From assembly GCA_030613505.1 (NCBI GenBank), contig JAUWLW010000054.1, forward strand, positions 1 through 17,274: a DNA stretch of 17,274 nucleotides, read 5' to 3'. The position numbers were made by a program, and so were the translations under genes. The notes under the pieces are model-generated. The model made no database searches and had not been told where the DNA came from. It worked only from the letters and a program-made list of their open reading frames with translations. Positions 1-5,618 of this stretch are shown here, piece after piece. This stretch comes from Candidatus Zixiibacteriota bacterium. Lineage in GTDB: Bacteria > RBG-13-66-14 > B26-G2 > WVWN01. Position 1 is the first letter of the stretch. Each line of letters opens with the position of its first letter.

Positions 1-420
1 GCCGTAGCGCGTGAAGGTCTTGAAGTCGGCGGTGGTGGCGAGCGATATCACCGTCTCGTTGCGGATGAACGACGTGTACGTGACGGCGTACTCGCCCAGC
101 GGCTCGAGCCACACGACGCGCGGGTCCTCGACGCCGTAGTGTTGCTCGTCGTAGGCGAGGTCGGCGACGAGCGCCGGCTCGGCCTCCACCCGCCACTTCG
201 TCTTGCCGTCGGCGCTGCGTGCGACGGCGAGGTGGGAGAAACCGCGCAGGTCCTCCACCCGCACCAGCAATAGCGTCTCGCCGTCGACGAGGGCCGCGCC
301 GGGGTTGAAGACGGCGTGCGCGCGGTAGGGCCAATTATCCGCGGTCAGGATGGGGTTTTTCTCGTACCGTTTGAAGAGCGCGTCCTCGCTGAGCTCACAA
401 CCTTTTTCGGCGCCGGCCAC
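1..420 (-). CDS. GH130-family glycoside phosphorylase/hydrolase, N-terminal part (cut by window edge)
   Basis: The 140 visible codons match the N-terminal half of glycoside hydrolase family 130, whose members phosphorolyse or hydrolyse beta-mannosides and related oligosaccharides. Family landmarks appear in order: NPILT (residues 22-26), VFNPGA (37-42), LLLVRVED (50-57), SHLAVARSADG (62-72), and YGVEDPRVVW (95-104), whose Asp lies in the conserved active-site motif. ATYTS-type and TADFKTFTRYG strands follow, and the frame stays open to base 1. The start is GTG at 418-420 because AGGAGG sits 5 nt upstream (426-431); an ATG two bases upstream is in the wrong frame. No signal peptide is seen, so the enzyme is probably cytoplasmic. 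It has its own promoter and follows the terminator of the neighbouring gene, so it is not in that operon. Family assignment is strong; substrate, and phosphorylase versus hydrolase, cannot be decided from this part. Confidence 0.88.
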   Translation of the reverse strand, partial: MAGAEKGCELSEDALFKRYEKNPILTADNWPYRAHAVFNPGAALVDGETLLLVRVEDLRGFSHLAVARSADGKTKWRVEAEPALVADLAYDEQHYGVEDPRVVWLEPLGEYAVTYTSFIRNETVISLATTADFKTFTRYG

Positions 421-441
421 ATTAACCTCCTGCGTCCCGCT

Positions 442-471
442 ATCATATTACCCCGGCTCGGGCGTTGTCAA
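442..471 (-). promoter_or_regulatory. Sigma70-like promoter of the GH130 gene
   Basis: On the minus strand a perfect TTGACA (466-471) is followed after 18 nt by TATGAT (442-447). The predicted start near 434-436 lies just upstream of the AGGAGG ribosome binding site (426-431), giving a leader of about 15 nt. Confidence 0.65.
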
Positions 472-492
472 CGGCAAATCGCCTCCGGCCCG

Positions 493-520
493 AAAAAAGC
501 CGGCCTTCCGGCCGGCTTTT
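493..520 (-). terminator. Rho-independent terminator of the EB_dh-type lipoprotein gene
   Basis: Perfect 7-bp arms GCCGGCC (499-505) and GGCCGGC (510-516) enclose a four-base loop. Read on the minus strand the loop is GGAA, a GNRA tetraloop, and six T follow (498-493). It lies 41 nt past the stop codon at 558. The plus strand has only four T, so the main direction is minus. Confidence 0.88.
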
Positions 521-557
521 GGCAATACTTTCCTTCTGGGTCGCGATGCCATATCGG

Positions 558-1559
558 CTATTGCGTCGTTATTACCGCGTCGTCGGCGTTACCGGTATTC
601 AACGCGCGCTTAAACTCAACGGTCCAGGTATTCGTGGCGTCGTTGTACTTGCCCTTGGCCTGTATGTCGCCGCGGCTACCAGTCGGGACCTTGTTTACGT
701 ACGCGGCGAGCTCGTCGCCGTTATTCCACCCATTGGGGGAATACGGGGCTGCTTTCGGTTTGCCCGGTACGTTCAAATATAGGAACGGCGCGTCGGCACC
801 CGGGTCGTTCGGCGCCTGGTAGTCGCGGGTCTGAACGTCGCCGTTATCGGAATACGCGCCGGAACCGTCGTCGCTCGAGCGGCCGGTGCTGTCGCCGTAC
901 TGGTCGTCGGAATAGGAGGCCGGGTTCGTGCGCGTCGCCTTCCAATGCCAGAAATCGGCCTTGCCCTTCGTCGGGTGCATCTCGCCGTGGCAGGCCACCA
1001 TACAACCCGCGTCTTTAAAAGTACCGCGTCCGTCCGCGGCGCCGGCGATATCCCACATGAAAAATACGCGGTCCTCGTTCTCGTCGTTCTCGGACCAGGT
1101 ACCGTTTTTATAGGAATACCGATGCCGCCGCGTATTCTCGGTACCGGTGGGGTCCACCCACGACACCAGGAAGTATATGTCCGTAGCCGTATGTAGCGAT
1201 TTTAACGTCGCCGCGCTTATGTTGTTATTCCCGGACATAGGCGCACAGGCCACGTTCGACGCTGGCGCGCTCGACCATACGCCGTCAACGGAACCGTCAA
1301 TAACCGGCGGCGAGTTCGTGCGAACGGACTTGACATGCGTCGCGTCGCTCTTCGCGTTATCGCCGAACGTAACGTATAGTAAACTCGCGCCGTTGTGGGT
1401 GCCGCCGCTGTTGTCGGTAATGCCCAGCGCGAACGGAACCTCGTGGCTTATAGCCGGGCCGGTCGTGCTCTCCTCGCCGCAAGCGAAAAACAACAGCGAG
1501 GCGATAAGAAACGTCCCGGCAAATAAAAGCGATATATACAATTTCGGTTGTTTAACCAC
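558..1559 (-). CDS. Lipoprotein with ethylbenzene-dehydrogenase-type (EB_dh) domain
   Basis: A 333-residue secreted protein. The GTG start at 1557-1559 is chosen because GAAGGAG lies 7 nt upstream and because it places a clean lipoprotein signal at the N terminus: a Lys-containing start, a hydrophobic stretch to residue 26, then FFAC with the lipidated Cys at 27. The frame extends 44 codons further upstream, but that part crosses the promoter. The mature part resembles the EB_dh domain (PF09459): PPVIDGSVDGVW, YFLVSWVDPT, an EDR segment, then CMVACH (Cys186, Cys190, His191) followed by KADFWHWKATR. The Cys-x3-Cys-His arrangement could be an atypical haem-attachment or metal site; in characterised relatives this fold binds a haem. 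The protein ends soon after a VEFKRALNTGNADD segment, so the usual final strands appear to be missing. No molybdoenzyme or cytochrome partner is encoded nearby. The family is fairly sure; the function is unknown. Confidence 0.8.
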   Translation of the reverse strand: MVKQPKLYISLLFAGTFLIASLLFFACGEESTTGPAISHEVPFALGITDNSGGTHNGASLLYVTFGDNAKSDATHVKSVRTNSPPVIDGSVDGVWSSAPASNVACAPMSGNNNISAATLKSLHTATDIYFLVSWVDPTGTENTRRHRYSYKNGTWSENDENEDRVFFMWDIAGAADGRGTFKDAGCMVACHGEMHPTKGKADFWHWKATRTNPASYSDDQYGDSTGRSSDDGSGAYSDNGDVQTRDYQAPNDPGADAPFLYLNVPGKPKAAPYSPNGWNNGDELAAYVNKVPTGSRGDIQAKGKYNDATNTWTVEFKRALNTGNADDAVITTQ

Positions 1560-1607
1560 TGCGTAGCTCCTTCGTCGTTGGTCAGGGTTTAAAGGTGGTA
1601 GATGTTC

Positions 1608-1632
1608 ATATATTACTATTATAGTAATATAT
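1608..1632. promoter_or_regulatory. 25-bp AT-rich perfect palindrome, probable operator
   Basis: Two 12-base arms (ATATATTACTAT at 1608-1619 and its reverse complement at 1621-1632) surround a single central T at 1620. The palindrome covers the -10 box and the predicted transcription start of the lipoprotein gene, the classic place for a repressor site. Its sequence does not resemble the inverted repeat over the arsR-like promoter, so a different regulator is implied. It lacks a GC stem or T-run and is not a terminator. Confidence 0.6.
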
Positions 1633-1649
1633 AACCTCCAAAAAGTCAA
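1621..1649 (-). promoter_or_regulatory. Promoter of the EB_dh-type lipoprotein gene
   Basis: On the minus strand TTGACT (1644-1649) is followed after 17 nt by TACTAT (1621-1626), a 4/6 match to the -10 consensus. The predicted start near 1614 gives a leader of about 55 nt, longer than the other leaders in the window. The -10 box lies inside the palindrome at 1608-1632. Confidence 0.5.
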
Positions 1650-1685
1650 TTCCATTTCTCTGTAACTAACCGTCGCCGACGCCGA

Positions 1686-1699
1686 CGCCAACGTTGGCG
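1686..1699. promoter_or_regulatory. 14-bp GC-rich palindrome upstream of the lipoprotein promoter
   Basis: The sequence CGCCAACGTTGGCG is a perfect palindrome. Its centre is about 78 bp upstream of the predicted transcription start at about 1614, a position compatible with an activator site. It is preceded by short CGCCGA repeats. There is no T-run, so a terminator is unlikely. Confidence 0.3.
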
Positions 1700-1762
1700 C
1701 GAAATGTTTTCTCGTAAAAGCCCTCGCCGCGGTTATGTGACGCTCGCCGAAATGACGCCAAT

Positions 1763-1785
1763 AAAAAGCCGGCCTCGCGGCCGGC
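1763..1785 (-). terminator. Rho-independent terminator of hicBA
   Basis: Arms GCCGGCC (1768-1774) and GGCCGGC (1779-1785) are identical to those of the terminator at 493-520. On the minus strand the loop is GCGA, again a GNRA tetraloop, and is followed by five T (1767-1763). It lies 14 nt beyond the hicA stop codon. Confidence 0.87.
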
Positions 1786-1799
1786 TTTCTCTCGGCGTC

Positions 1800-2027
1800 T
1801 TACAGCGACTCGAGGAACTCATCGCGCGTCAGGCCCGCGTCGCGGATTACGCACCGAAGCGTACCTCTTTTAACCGGCTTATGTGCAGGTAACGTTAATT
1901 TAACCGGCCCTTCGGCCGTCTCCTTTTGGAGTCGTATATGCCCGCCGCGTTGCCGCACCACTAAAAACCCGCGCTTACGTAACGCGCGGATTATATCAAG
2001 ATAGCTCAGCGCCGGTAAGCGCGTCAT
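1800..2027 (-). CDS. hicA: HicA-type mRNA interferase toxin
   Basis: A 75-residue protein with the HicA/YcfA double-stranded-RNA-binding-like fold. It shows LSYLDIIRALRKRGF, RQRGGHIRL (His30 is the expected catalytic residue), a basic KPVKRGTLRCVIRDAGL segment and an acidic DEFLESL end. HicA toxins bind and cleave mRNA, blocking translation, and are neutralised by HicB. The start codon overlaps the end of hicB by 4 nt (ATGA), so it is translationally coupled and made after the antitoxin. A terminator follows. All family landmarks are intact, so the toxin is probably functional. Confidence 0.92.
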   Translation of the reverse strand: MTRLPALSYLDIIRALRKRGFLVVRQRGGHIRLQKETAEGPVKLTLPAHKPVKRGTLRCVIRDAGLTRDEFLESL

Positions 2028-2227
2028 AACGTTATATCCACGAGCTCGTACTCGGCCTCTATAACGAGGTCGTCTTCTACCGGCTCGAGGTAAAGGGCGA
2101 ACGCCTCTTTAATATTTTCGAGCGCCTCCTCGCGCGTATCGCCCTCGCTTATACATCCCGGCAGAGCAGGGATGTACACGGTGTACCCGCCCTCTTCCGC
2201 CGGTACCAATACTACCTTAACTTCCAT
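2024..2227 (-). CDS. hicB: HicB-type antitoxin, short form
   Basis: A 67-residue protein with the partial RNase-H-like HicB fold: a VVLVPAEEGGYTVYIPALPGC strand pair, then GDTREEALENIKEAFALYL. It should bind and inhibit the HicA encoded directly downstream. It stops after the core fold and lacks the C-terminal helix-turn-helix or ribbon-helix-helix domain that many longer HicB proteins use for autorepression. The ATG start follows GGTGG by 7 nt. It is the first gene after a perfect-consensus promoter. The family call is secure; how transcription is regulated without a DNA-binding domain is open. Confidence 0.92.
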   Translation of the reverse strand: MEVKVVLVPAEEGGYTVYIPALPGCISEGDTREEALENIKEAFALYLEPVEDDLVIEAEYELVDITL

Positions 2228-2242
2228 AATATCACCACCGAA

Positions 2243-2271
2243 ATTATAACCCGCCCGACGACCTTTGTCAA
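2243..2271 (-). promoter_or_regulatory. Perfect-consensus sigma70 promoter of hicBA
   Basis: On the minus strand TTGACA (2266-2271), a 17-nt spacer and TATAAT (2243-2248) match the consensus exactly. The predicted start near 2236 leaves only 8-10 nt before the hicB ATG, so the transcript begins inside or next to the GGTGG ribosome binding site (2235-2239). Confidence 0.85.
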
Positions 2272-2349
2272 TCGTTTCGCCGTTCGGGCTATCGCTGGCT
2301 AACTACAAGGCCGGATTAAAATGCAACTGGGCTCCCAAATCACCGGTAC

Positions 2350-3039
2350 TTACAATACCTCAAATATATATTCCATACAGTAGTAGATACCGACGAGGAT
2401 AAAGACGACGCCCGTGACGCGGCGCGCCCACCACTCGAACTTTTGCAGCTTGTGGAACGCCGCGCCGAGCGAGCCGACGCCCAGGCCGATTATCACCGCA
2501 AAGACGAAGACCGGGAGCGCGGTCCCGACGCCGAAGACGCCGGGCAACAGTATCCGCGAGTCGTACTTCACCGCCAGCGATATGAGGCTGCCGAAGAAGA
2601 GCGCCGCCGATATCGGGCAGAACGACAGCGCGAAGATGACGCCTAACGCCAGCGCGCCGGCCAAACCCCACCCTTCGACCTTCTTGCCGAGCTTCTCGCC
2701 CACGCCCGGGCCGCCGCCGCCGAACTTTATAAGCTCGAGCAAGAAAAGGCCGACGACGATGAGGAGCGGCCCCAATACCTTATTCATATAGTCCTGGAGG
2801 AAGGTCGAGACGCGCGGGATGGATTGCAGGCCGGCGAGTATCACGACCGCCAGGCCGACGTACGCCACGGTCCGCCCGACGGTGTACAGGACGCCACCCA
2901 GCAACACCTGGCGCGGGCTGCCGAGTCGTTTGCCGATGTACGAGATTGCGGCGACGTTGGTCGCCATCGGGCACGGGCTTATAGCCATTAATATGCCGAA
3001 CCACAGCGCCGACGCCGCGCCTATTAAAAGGGGTCCCAT
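2350..3039 (-). CDS. CcdA/DsbD-like membrane protein resembling the ArsG family
   Basis: A 229-residue, almost wholly hydrophobic protein with about six membrane segments in two related halves. The first half carries SPCPMATNVAA (Cys23) and the second LSFCPISAALFFG (Cys141). This paired-cysteine pattern is that of the CcdA/DsbD transmembrane domain, which passes electrons from cytoplasmic thioredoxin to periplasmic thiol proteins. The nearest named family I recall with this neighbour order is ArsG, described as a permease for trivalent aromatic arsenicals. The start ATG directly abuts the TAA of the upstream gene, with GGGTGAG as ribosome binding site in that gene's end, so the two are tightly coupled. 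It is the last gene of the cassette, and no clear terminator follows before the hicBA promoter. Electron transfer, export or both are possible. Confidence 0.8.
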   Translation of the reverse strand: MGPLLIGAASALWFGILMAISPCPMATNVAAISYIGKRLGSPRQVLLGGVLYTVGRTVAYVGLAVVILAGLQSIPRVSTFLQDYMNKVLGPLLIVVGLFLLELIKFGGGGPGVGEKLGKKVEGWGLAGALALGVIFALSFCPISAALFFGSLISLAVKYDSRILLPGVFGVGTALPVFVFAVIIGLGVGSLGAAFHKLQKFEWWARRVTGVVFILVGIYYCMEYIFEVL

Positions 3040-3567
3040 TTACTCACCCGGTAAATATGCCCGGACTTCGTCTTGGATGTACTTAATAAAAAGCCCTTTA
3101 TCGCCGGTAAGCTGCCATACTTTCGTTAAGCTCTTCCAACGGGCCTCCTCGCCTTCGCGCAGCTCGGATACTATAACGGCCTTGGCGAAAAGGCCGTAGT
3201 CTTCATTGAAGTGGCGATTCTGGGGCAAGTCCGTATCGGTAGGCCTCCAGAGAACCGAACCTTCCGCGAGCTCCTTCGCGAAGCCCCGCTCGAGCGCCTC
3301 TTTGGTATATCTCTCTATCTTCAGGCACGTAACGCACCGCTTCCCGAAGTAGAAATAATAAGCTACGACCTGCCCGCCCAAAGCGGCGGTTTCTTCCTCC
3401 TCTTCCACGGCAGCCTCCGCGGTCGGTGCGGCAGCCGTCGACGGGGCCGCGTCGGCGGCGGCGCCTTCCGGCGCCCTCGCGTTTTTTACCTCCTTCACGA
3501 CGAGGTACGCGACGGCCACGGCGACGAAGGCCAGGATAACGACCGTCAATATCGTCTTAGGTTTCAT
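3040..3567 (-). CDS. Membrane-anchored thioredoxin-fold protein resembling the ArsF family
   Basis: A 175-residue protein. Residues 5-24 form one membrane segment, 30-64 an Ala/Pro/Glu-rich linker ending in EEEEE, and 66-175 a thioredoxin-like domain. The redox motif is RCVTC (Cys78, Cys81), followed by LKIERYTKEAL, RPTDTDLPQNRHFNEDY and a WK-containing helix. This layout matches the family annotated as nitrophenyl compound nitroreductase subunit ArsF, as I recall it. The likely topology is N-in with the redox domain outside the membrane, though flanking charges are positive on both sides. It overlaps the preceding thioredoxin-like gene by 4 nt (ATGA) and abuts the CcdA-like gene, its most likely electron donor. 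The natural substrate is not visible from sequence. Confidence 0.75.
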   Translation of the reverse strand: MKPKTILTVVILAFVAVAVAYLVVKEVKNARAPEGAAADAAPSTAAAPTAEAAVEEEEETAALGGQVVAYYFYFGKRCVTCLKIERYTKEALERGFAKELAEGSVLWRPTDTDLPQNRHFNEDYGLFAKAVIVSELREGEEARWKSLTKVWQLTGDKGLFIKYIQDEVRAYLPGE

Positions 3568-3800
3568 TCAGAGAGGATCTCCTTTATTTCGTCCTTGGAC
3601 GGCACCTTGCCGACGGCCTTAACGTCGCCGTCGACCGCCAGCGCCGGCGTCATCATAACGTTGAAGGCCATGATGGCCTCGATGTCGGTAACCTTCTCGA
3701 CCTCGCACTCCAGGCCGAGCTCTTTGGCCGCGGCCTCGGCGTTCTCCGCGAGCTTCTTGCACTTGGGACACCCGGTCCCCAATATCTGTATCCGCTTCAT
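3564..3800 (-). CDS. Small thioredoxin/glutaredoxin-like redox-active disulfide protein
   Basis: A 78-residue protein beginning MKRIQILGTGCPKCKK, with a CPKC redox motif at residues 11-14, and later the MMTPALAVDG segment holding the cis-proline expected opposite the active site. This is the compact redox-active disulfide family common next to DUF318 permeases in anaerobes and archaea. It has no signal peptide, so it should act in the cytoplasm, either as a thiol donor to the CcdA-like protein or as a metalloid-binding chaperone for the permease. GGAGG lies 5 nt before the ATG. It starts 9 nt after the permease stop and overlaps the next gene by 4 nt, so it sits in the middle of the operon. 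Confidence 0.85.
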   Translation of the reverse strand: MKRIQILGTGCPKCKKLAENAEAAAKELGLECEVEKVTDIEAIMAFNVMMTPALAVDGDVKAVGKVPSKDEIKEILSE

Positions 3801-3809
3801 CGGGACCTC

Positions 3810-5111
3810 CTATCCAAACAACGCGCCGTATATCAGGCCCGTAATAGTCGCCATTATAACCACCAACAAAATAAAAACAACCGTCTTCCTCGTACCGATG
3901 ACGCTCCTTATCACGAGCATGCTGGGCAGCGACAACGCCGGCCCGGCGAGGAGAAGCGCTAACGCCGGCCCCTTCCCCATTCCGCTGCCGATGAGGCCCT
4001 GAAGGATGGGGACTTCGGTCAACGTGGCGAAGTACATAAAGGCCCCCGCTATGGAAGCGAAGAAGTTGGCGCGGAGCGAGTTGCCGCCGACGGCCGCGCT
4101 CACCCACGACGACGGTATAAGGCCCTCTTGCCCGGGCCGCCCCAACAGCGCACCCGCGACGAGCACGCCCAAGAGCAGCAGCGGCAATATTTGCTTGGCG
4201 AAACCCCACGTGGCGTCGAACCAATCGCGGGCCTCGCCTTTGTCTGTGGCCGTTACGAGCGAGATGCCGACGGCGCCGGCGGCAAACGGGACCAGCGGCT
4301 CGCGCGGGAAGAAAGCGGCCAAAGCCGCCGTGGGCGCGGCGACTAACGCCACCTTCCACCACTTCACGCCGAACCAGATAACGAGCATGACGCCGAGGGC
4401 CAGAGCCGAGGCGGATGCCAACAACCATTTGAGAGAGTATACCGTAAACCAAATCCCCGCTTCCGCGGTCGGCTTGCCCCAATTGGCGAAGACGAGGACG
4501 CCGACCATAGCGCCGAAATAGAGTACGTTTTGCCACAAAGGCCGCGCCACCTCCGGCTCGGGCATCGCGGCCTGCGTTTCCGCCTTAGCGACCTCTTCCT
4601 TGCGAAAGAAGAAGTGCATGGCTAGGCCGATGACGACGCTGAAGACGACCGCCCCCACGGCGCGCGCCACGCCCATCTCCAGGCCGAGTATGCGTGCCGT
4701 AAGTACGATGGCGAGGACGTTGATGGCCGGCCCCGAGTAGAGGAACGCCGTCGCGGGCCCCAACCCCGCACCCATCTTATAAATACCGGCGAAGAGCGGC
4801 AGGACCGTACAGGAGCAAACGGCCAGGACCGTGCCGGAGACGGACGCGACGCCGTAGGCCAGGACCTTGTTGGCCCGGGGGCCGAGGTACTTCATAACCG
4901 AGGCCTGGCTAACGAAGACCGAGATGCCGCCGGCGATGAAGAACGCCGGGACCAGGCATAACAAGACGTGCTCGCGGGCGTACCACTTGACGAGGGCCAG
5001 CGCCTCGAATATGGACCTGTCGAAGCGCGGCACCCCGACCGGCAAATAAAAACAGGCCAGGAAGGCGACGACGATCGCCGCCAGCACCTTCCACTCTCGC
5101 TTCCAATCCAT
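3810..5111 (-). CDS. DUF318/ArsP-type permease (PF03773)
   Basis: A 433-residue polytopic membrane protein with roughly ten to twelve hydrophobic segments. Two internally repeated motifs, SGPAINVLAI (about 126-135) and AGPALSLPSML (about 389-399), mark the two pseudo-symmetric halves. A conserved CSCT motif (Cys99, Cys101) follows the fourth segment. A hydrophilic loop near 168-190 contains KEEVAKAETQ. Family members include ArsP, an exporter of trivalent organoarsenicals, and other heavy-metal or unassigned permeases. The gene lies 79 nt after the ArsR-type regulator and 9 nt before the thioredoxin-like gene. The start is ATG with AAAGGG upstream. The role is inferred to be export of an arsenic- or metal-thiol species; the exact substrate is unknown. 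Confidence 0.87.
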   Translation of the reverse strand: MDWKREWKVLAAIVVAFLACFYLPVGVPRFDRSIFEALALVKWYAREHVLLCLVPAFFIAGGISVFVSQASVMKYLGPRANKVLAYGVASVSGTVLAVCSCTVLPLFAGIYKMGAGLGPATAFLYSGPAINVLAIVLTARILGLEMGVARAVGAVVFSVVIGLAMHFFFRKEEVAKAETQAAMPEPEVARPLWQNVLYFGAMVGVLVFANWGKPTAEAGIWFTVYSLKWLLASASALALGVMLVIWFGVKWWKVALVAAPTAALAAFFPREPLVPFAAGAVGISLVTATDKGEARDWFDATWGFAKQILPLLLLGVLVAGALLGRPGQEGLIPSSWVSAAVGGNSLRANFFASIAGAFMYFATLTEVPILQGLIGSGMGKGPALALLLAGPALSLPSMLVIRSVIGTRKTVVFILLVVIMATITGLIYGALFG

Positions 5112-5128
5112 AAGGTTAATTTCCCTTT

Positions 5129-5188
5129 GCTATCGTATAGCTACGCGGCCGGCGGAACCGGCTGTCGGCTACGTTTAAGGCCGGTTCC
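5129..5188 (-). other. Intercistronic stem-loops between the regulator and permease genes
   Basis: Two inverted repeats lie in the 79-nt gap. A perfect 9-bp pair, GGAACCGGC (5154-5162) with GCCGGTTCC (5180-5188), begins 2 nt after the arsR-like stop codon. A smaller repeat, GCTAT/ATAGC around CGT, spans 5129-5141. Neither is followed by T residues, so a full terminator is unlikely. They could be an attenuator, an RNA-processing or stability element that sets the regulator-to-permease ratio, or a second operator. Confidence 0.4.
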
Positions 5189-5190
5189 AC

Positions 5191-5511
5191 CTACTCGACG
5201 TGGCCGAGGCTCTCCCGCGCGACTGATTTTATGACCGACTCGACGCACCCAAAAAAGCTAAGGACGCAGGGCATCCTTAGGTTGTAGTAAATCCGGGAAC
5301 CTCGCTTTTCGGAGGCTACGATGCCGGCGGCCTTTAGAACCGCTAAGTGCTTCGAGACTGTGGATACGTCGGCGCCTATCAAATCGGTCAATTCGCAGAC
5401 GCAACGCTCGCGGCTGGAAAGTTGGTCTACGACGAAAAGGCGCGTGGGGTGCGCCATCGCTTTGATGACCGCAGCCAAAGCTTCAAATCGCGCTTGCGTT
5501 TTAGGGTCCAT
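5191..5511 (-). CDS. ArsR/SmtB-family metalloid-responsive repressor
   Basis: A 106-residue winged-helix regulator. The N-terminal helix contains AMAHPTRLFVV; RCVCEL (Cys37, Cys39) matches the start of the arsenite site of ArsR; the recognition helix is DVSTVSKHLAVLKAAG (48-63); the wing is KRGSRIYYNL. The third cysteine of the E. coli ArsR site is Thr42 here. Two others appear near the C terminus in MPCVLSFFGCVE (Cys82, Cys89), so the sensor site may be built differently. Such repressors leave DNA when As(III), Sb(III) or a related thiophile binds. It is the first gene of the cassette, and its promoter contains an inverted repeat over the -10 box, which points to autoregulation of the whole operon. 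The inducer is inferred. Confidence 0.92.
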   Translation of the reverse strand: MDPKTQARFEALAAVIKAMAHPTRLFVVDQLSSRERCVCELTDLIGADVSTVSKHLAVLKAAGIVASEKRGSRIYYNLRMPCVLSFFGCVESVIKSVARESLGHVE

Positions 5512-5531
5512 ATAAAACCACCTGGATAATT

Positions 5532-5567
5532 ATTTGGCATTATAACCAAATCGCCAAACTAAGTCAA
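5532..5567 (-). promoter_or_regulatory. Promoter with overlapping operator for the ArsR-permease-redox cassette
   Basis: On the minus strand TTGACT (5562-5567), a 17-nt spacer and a perfect TATAAT (5539-5544) form a strong promoter. The inverted repeat ATTTGG (5532-5537) and CCAAAT (5546-5551), 8 nt apart, encloses the -10 box, so bound repressor would block RNA polymerase. An extra GCCAAA at 5553-5558 may be a further half-site. The predicted start near 5532 gives a leader of about 20 nt. Confidence 0.8.
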
Positions 5568-5618
5568 GGCCGAAAACGTGAACCGCCGGTTAACTCGCCT
5601 GCCGGCGTACCCGTAACG

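Noticed and set aside
1560-1691. Upstream extension of the EB_dh lipoprotein to an ATG at 1691
   Set aside because: The extension has no ribosome binding site, runs through the promoter and the 25-bp palindrome, and would bury the lipoprotein signal in the interior.
3619-4536. 305-codon minus-strand frame inside the permease gene
   Set aside because: It is out of frame with the permease, very Arg/Gly-rich with no membrane segments, and overlaps two genes with strong family evidence.
5154-5188. Hairpin after the arsR-type gene as a terminator
   Set aside because: No T-run follows on the minus strand, and the permease 79 nt downstream has no convincing promoter of its own, so a full stop there is unlikely.
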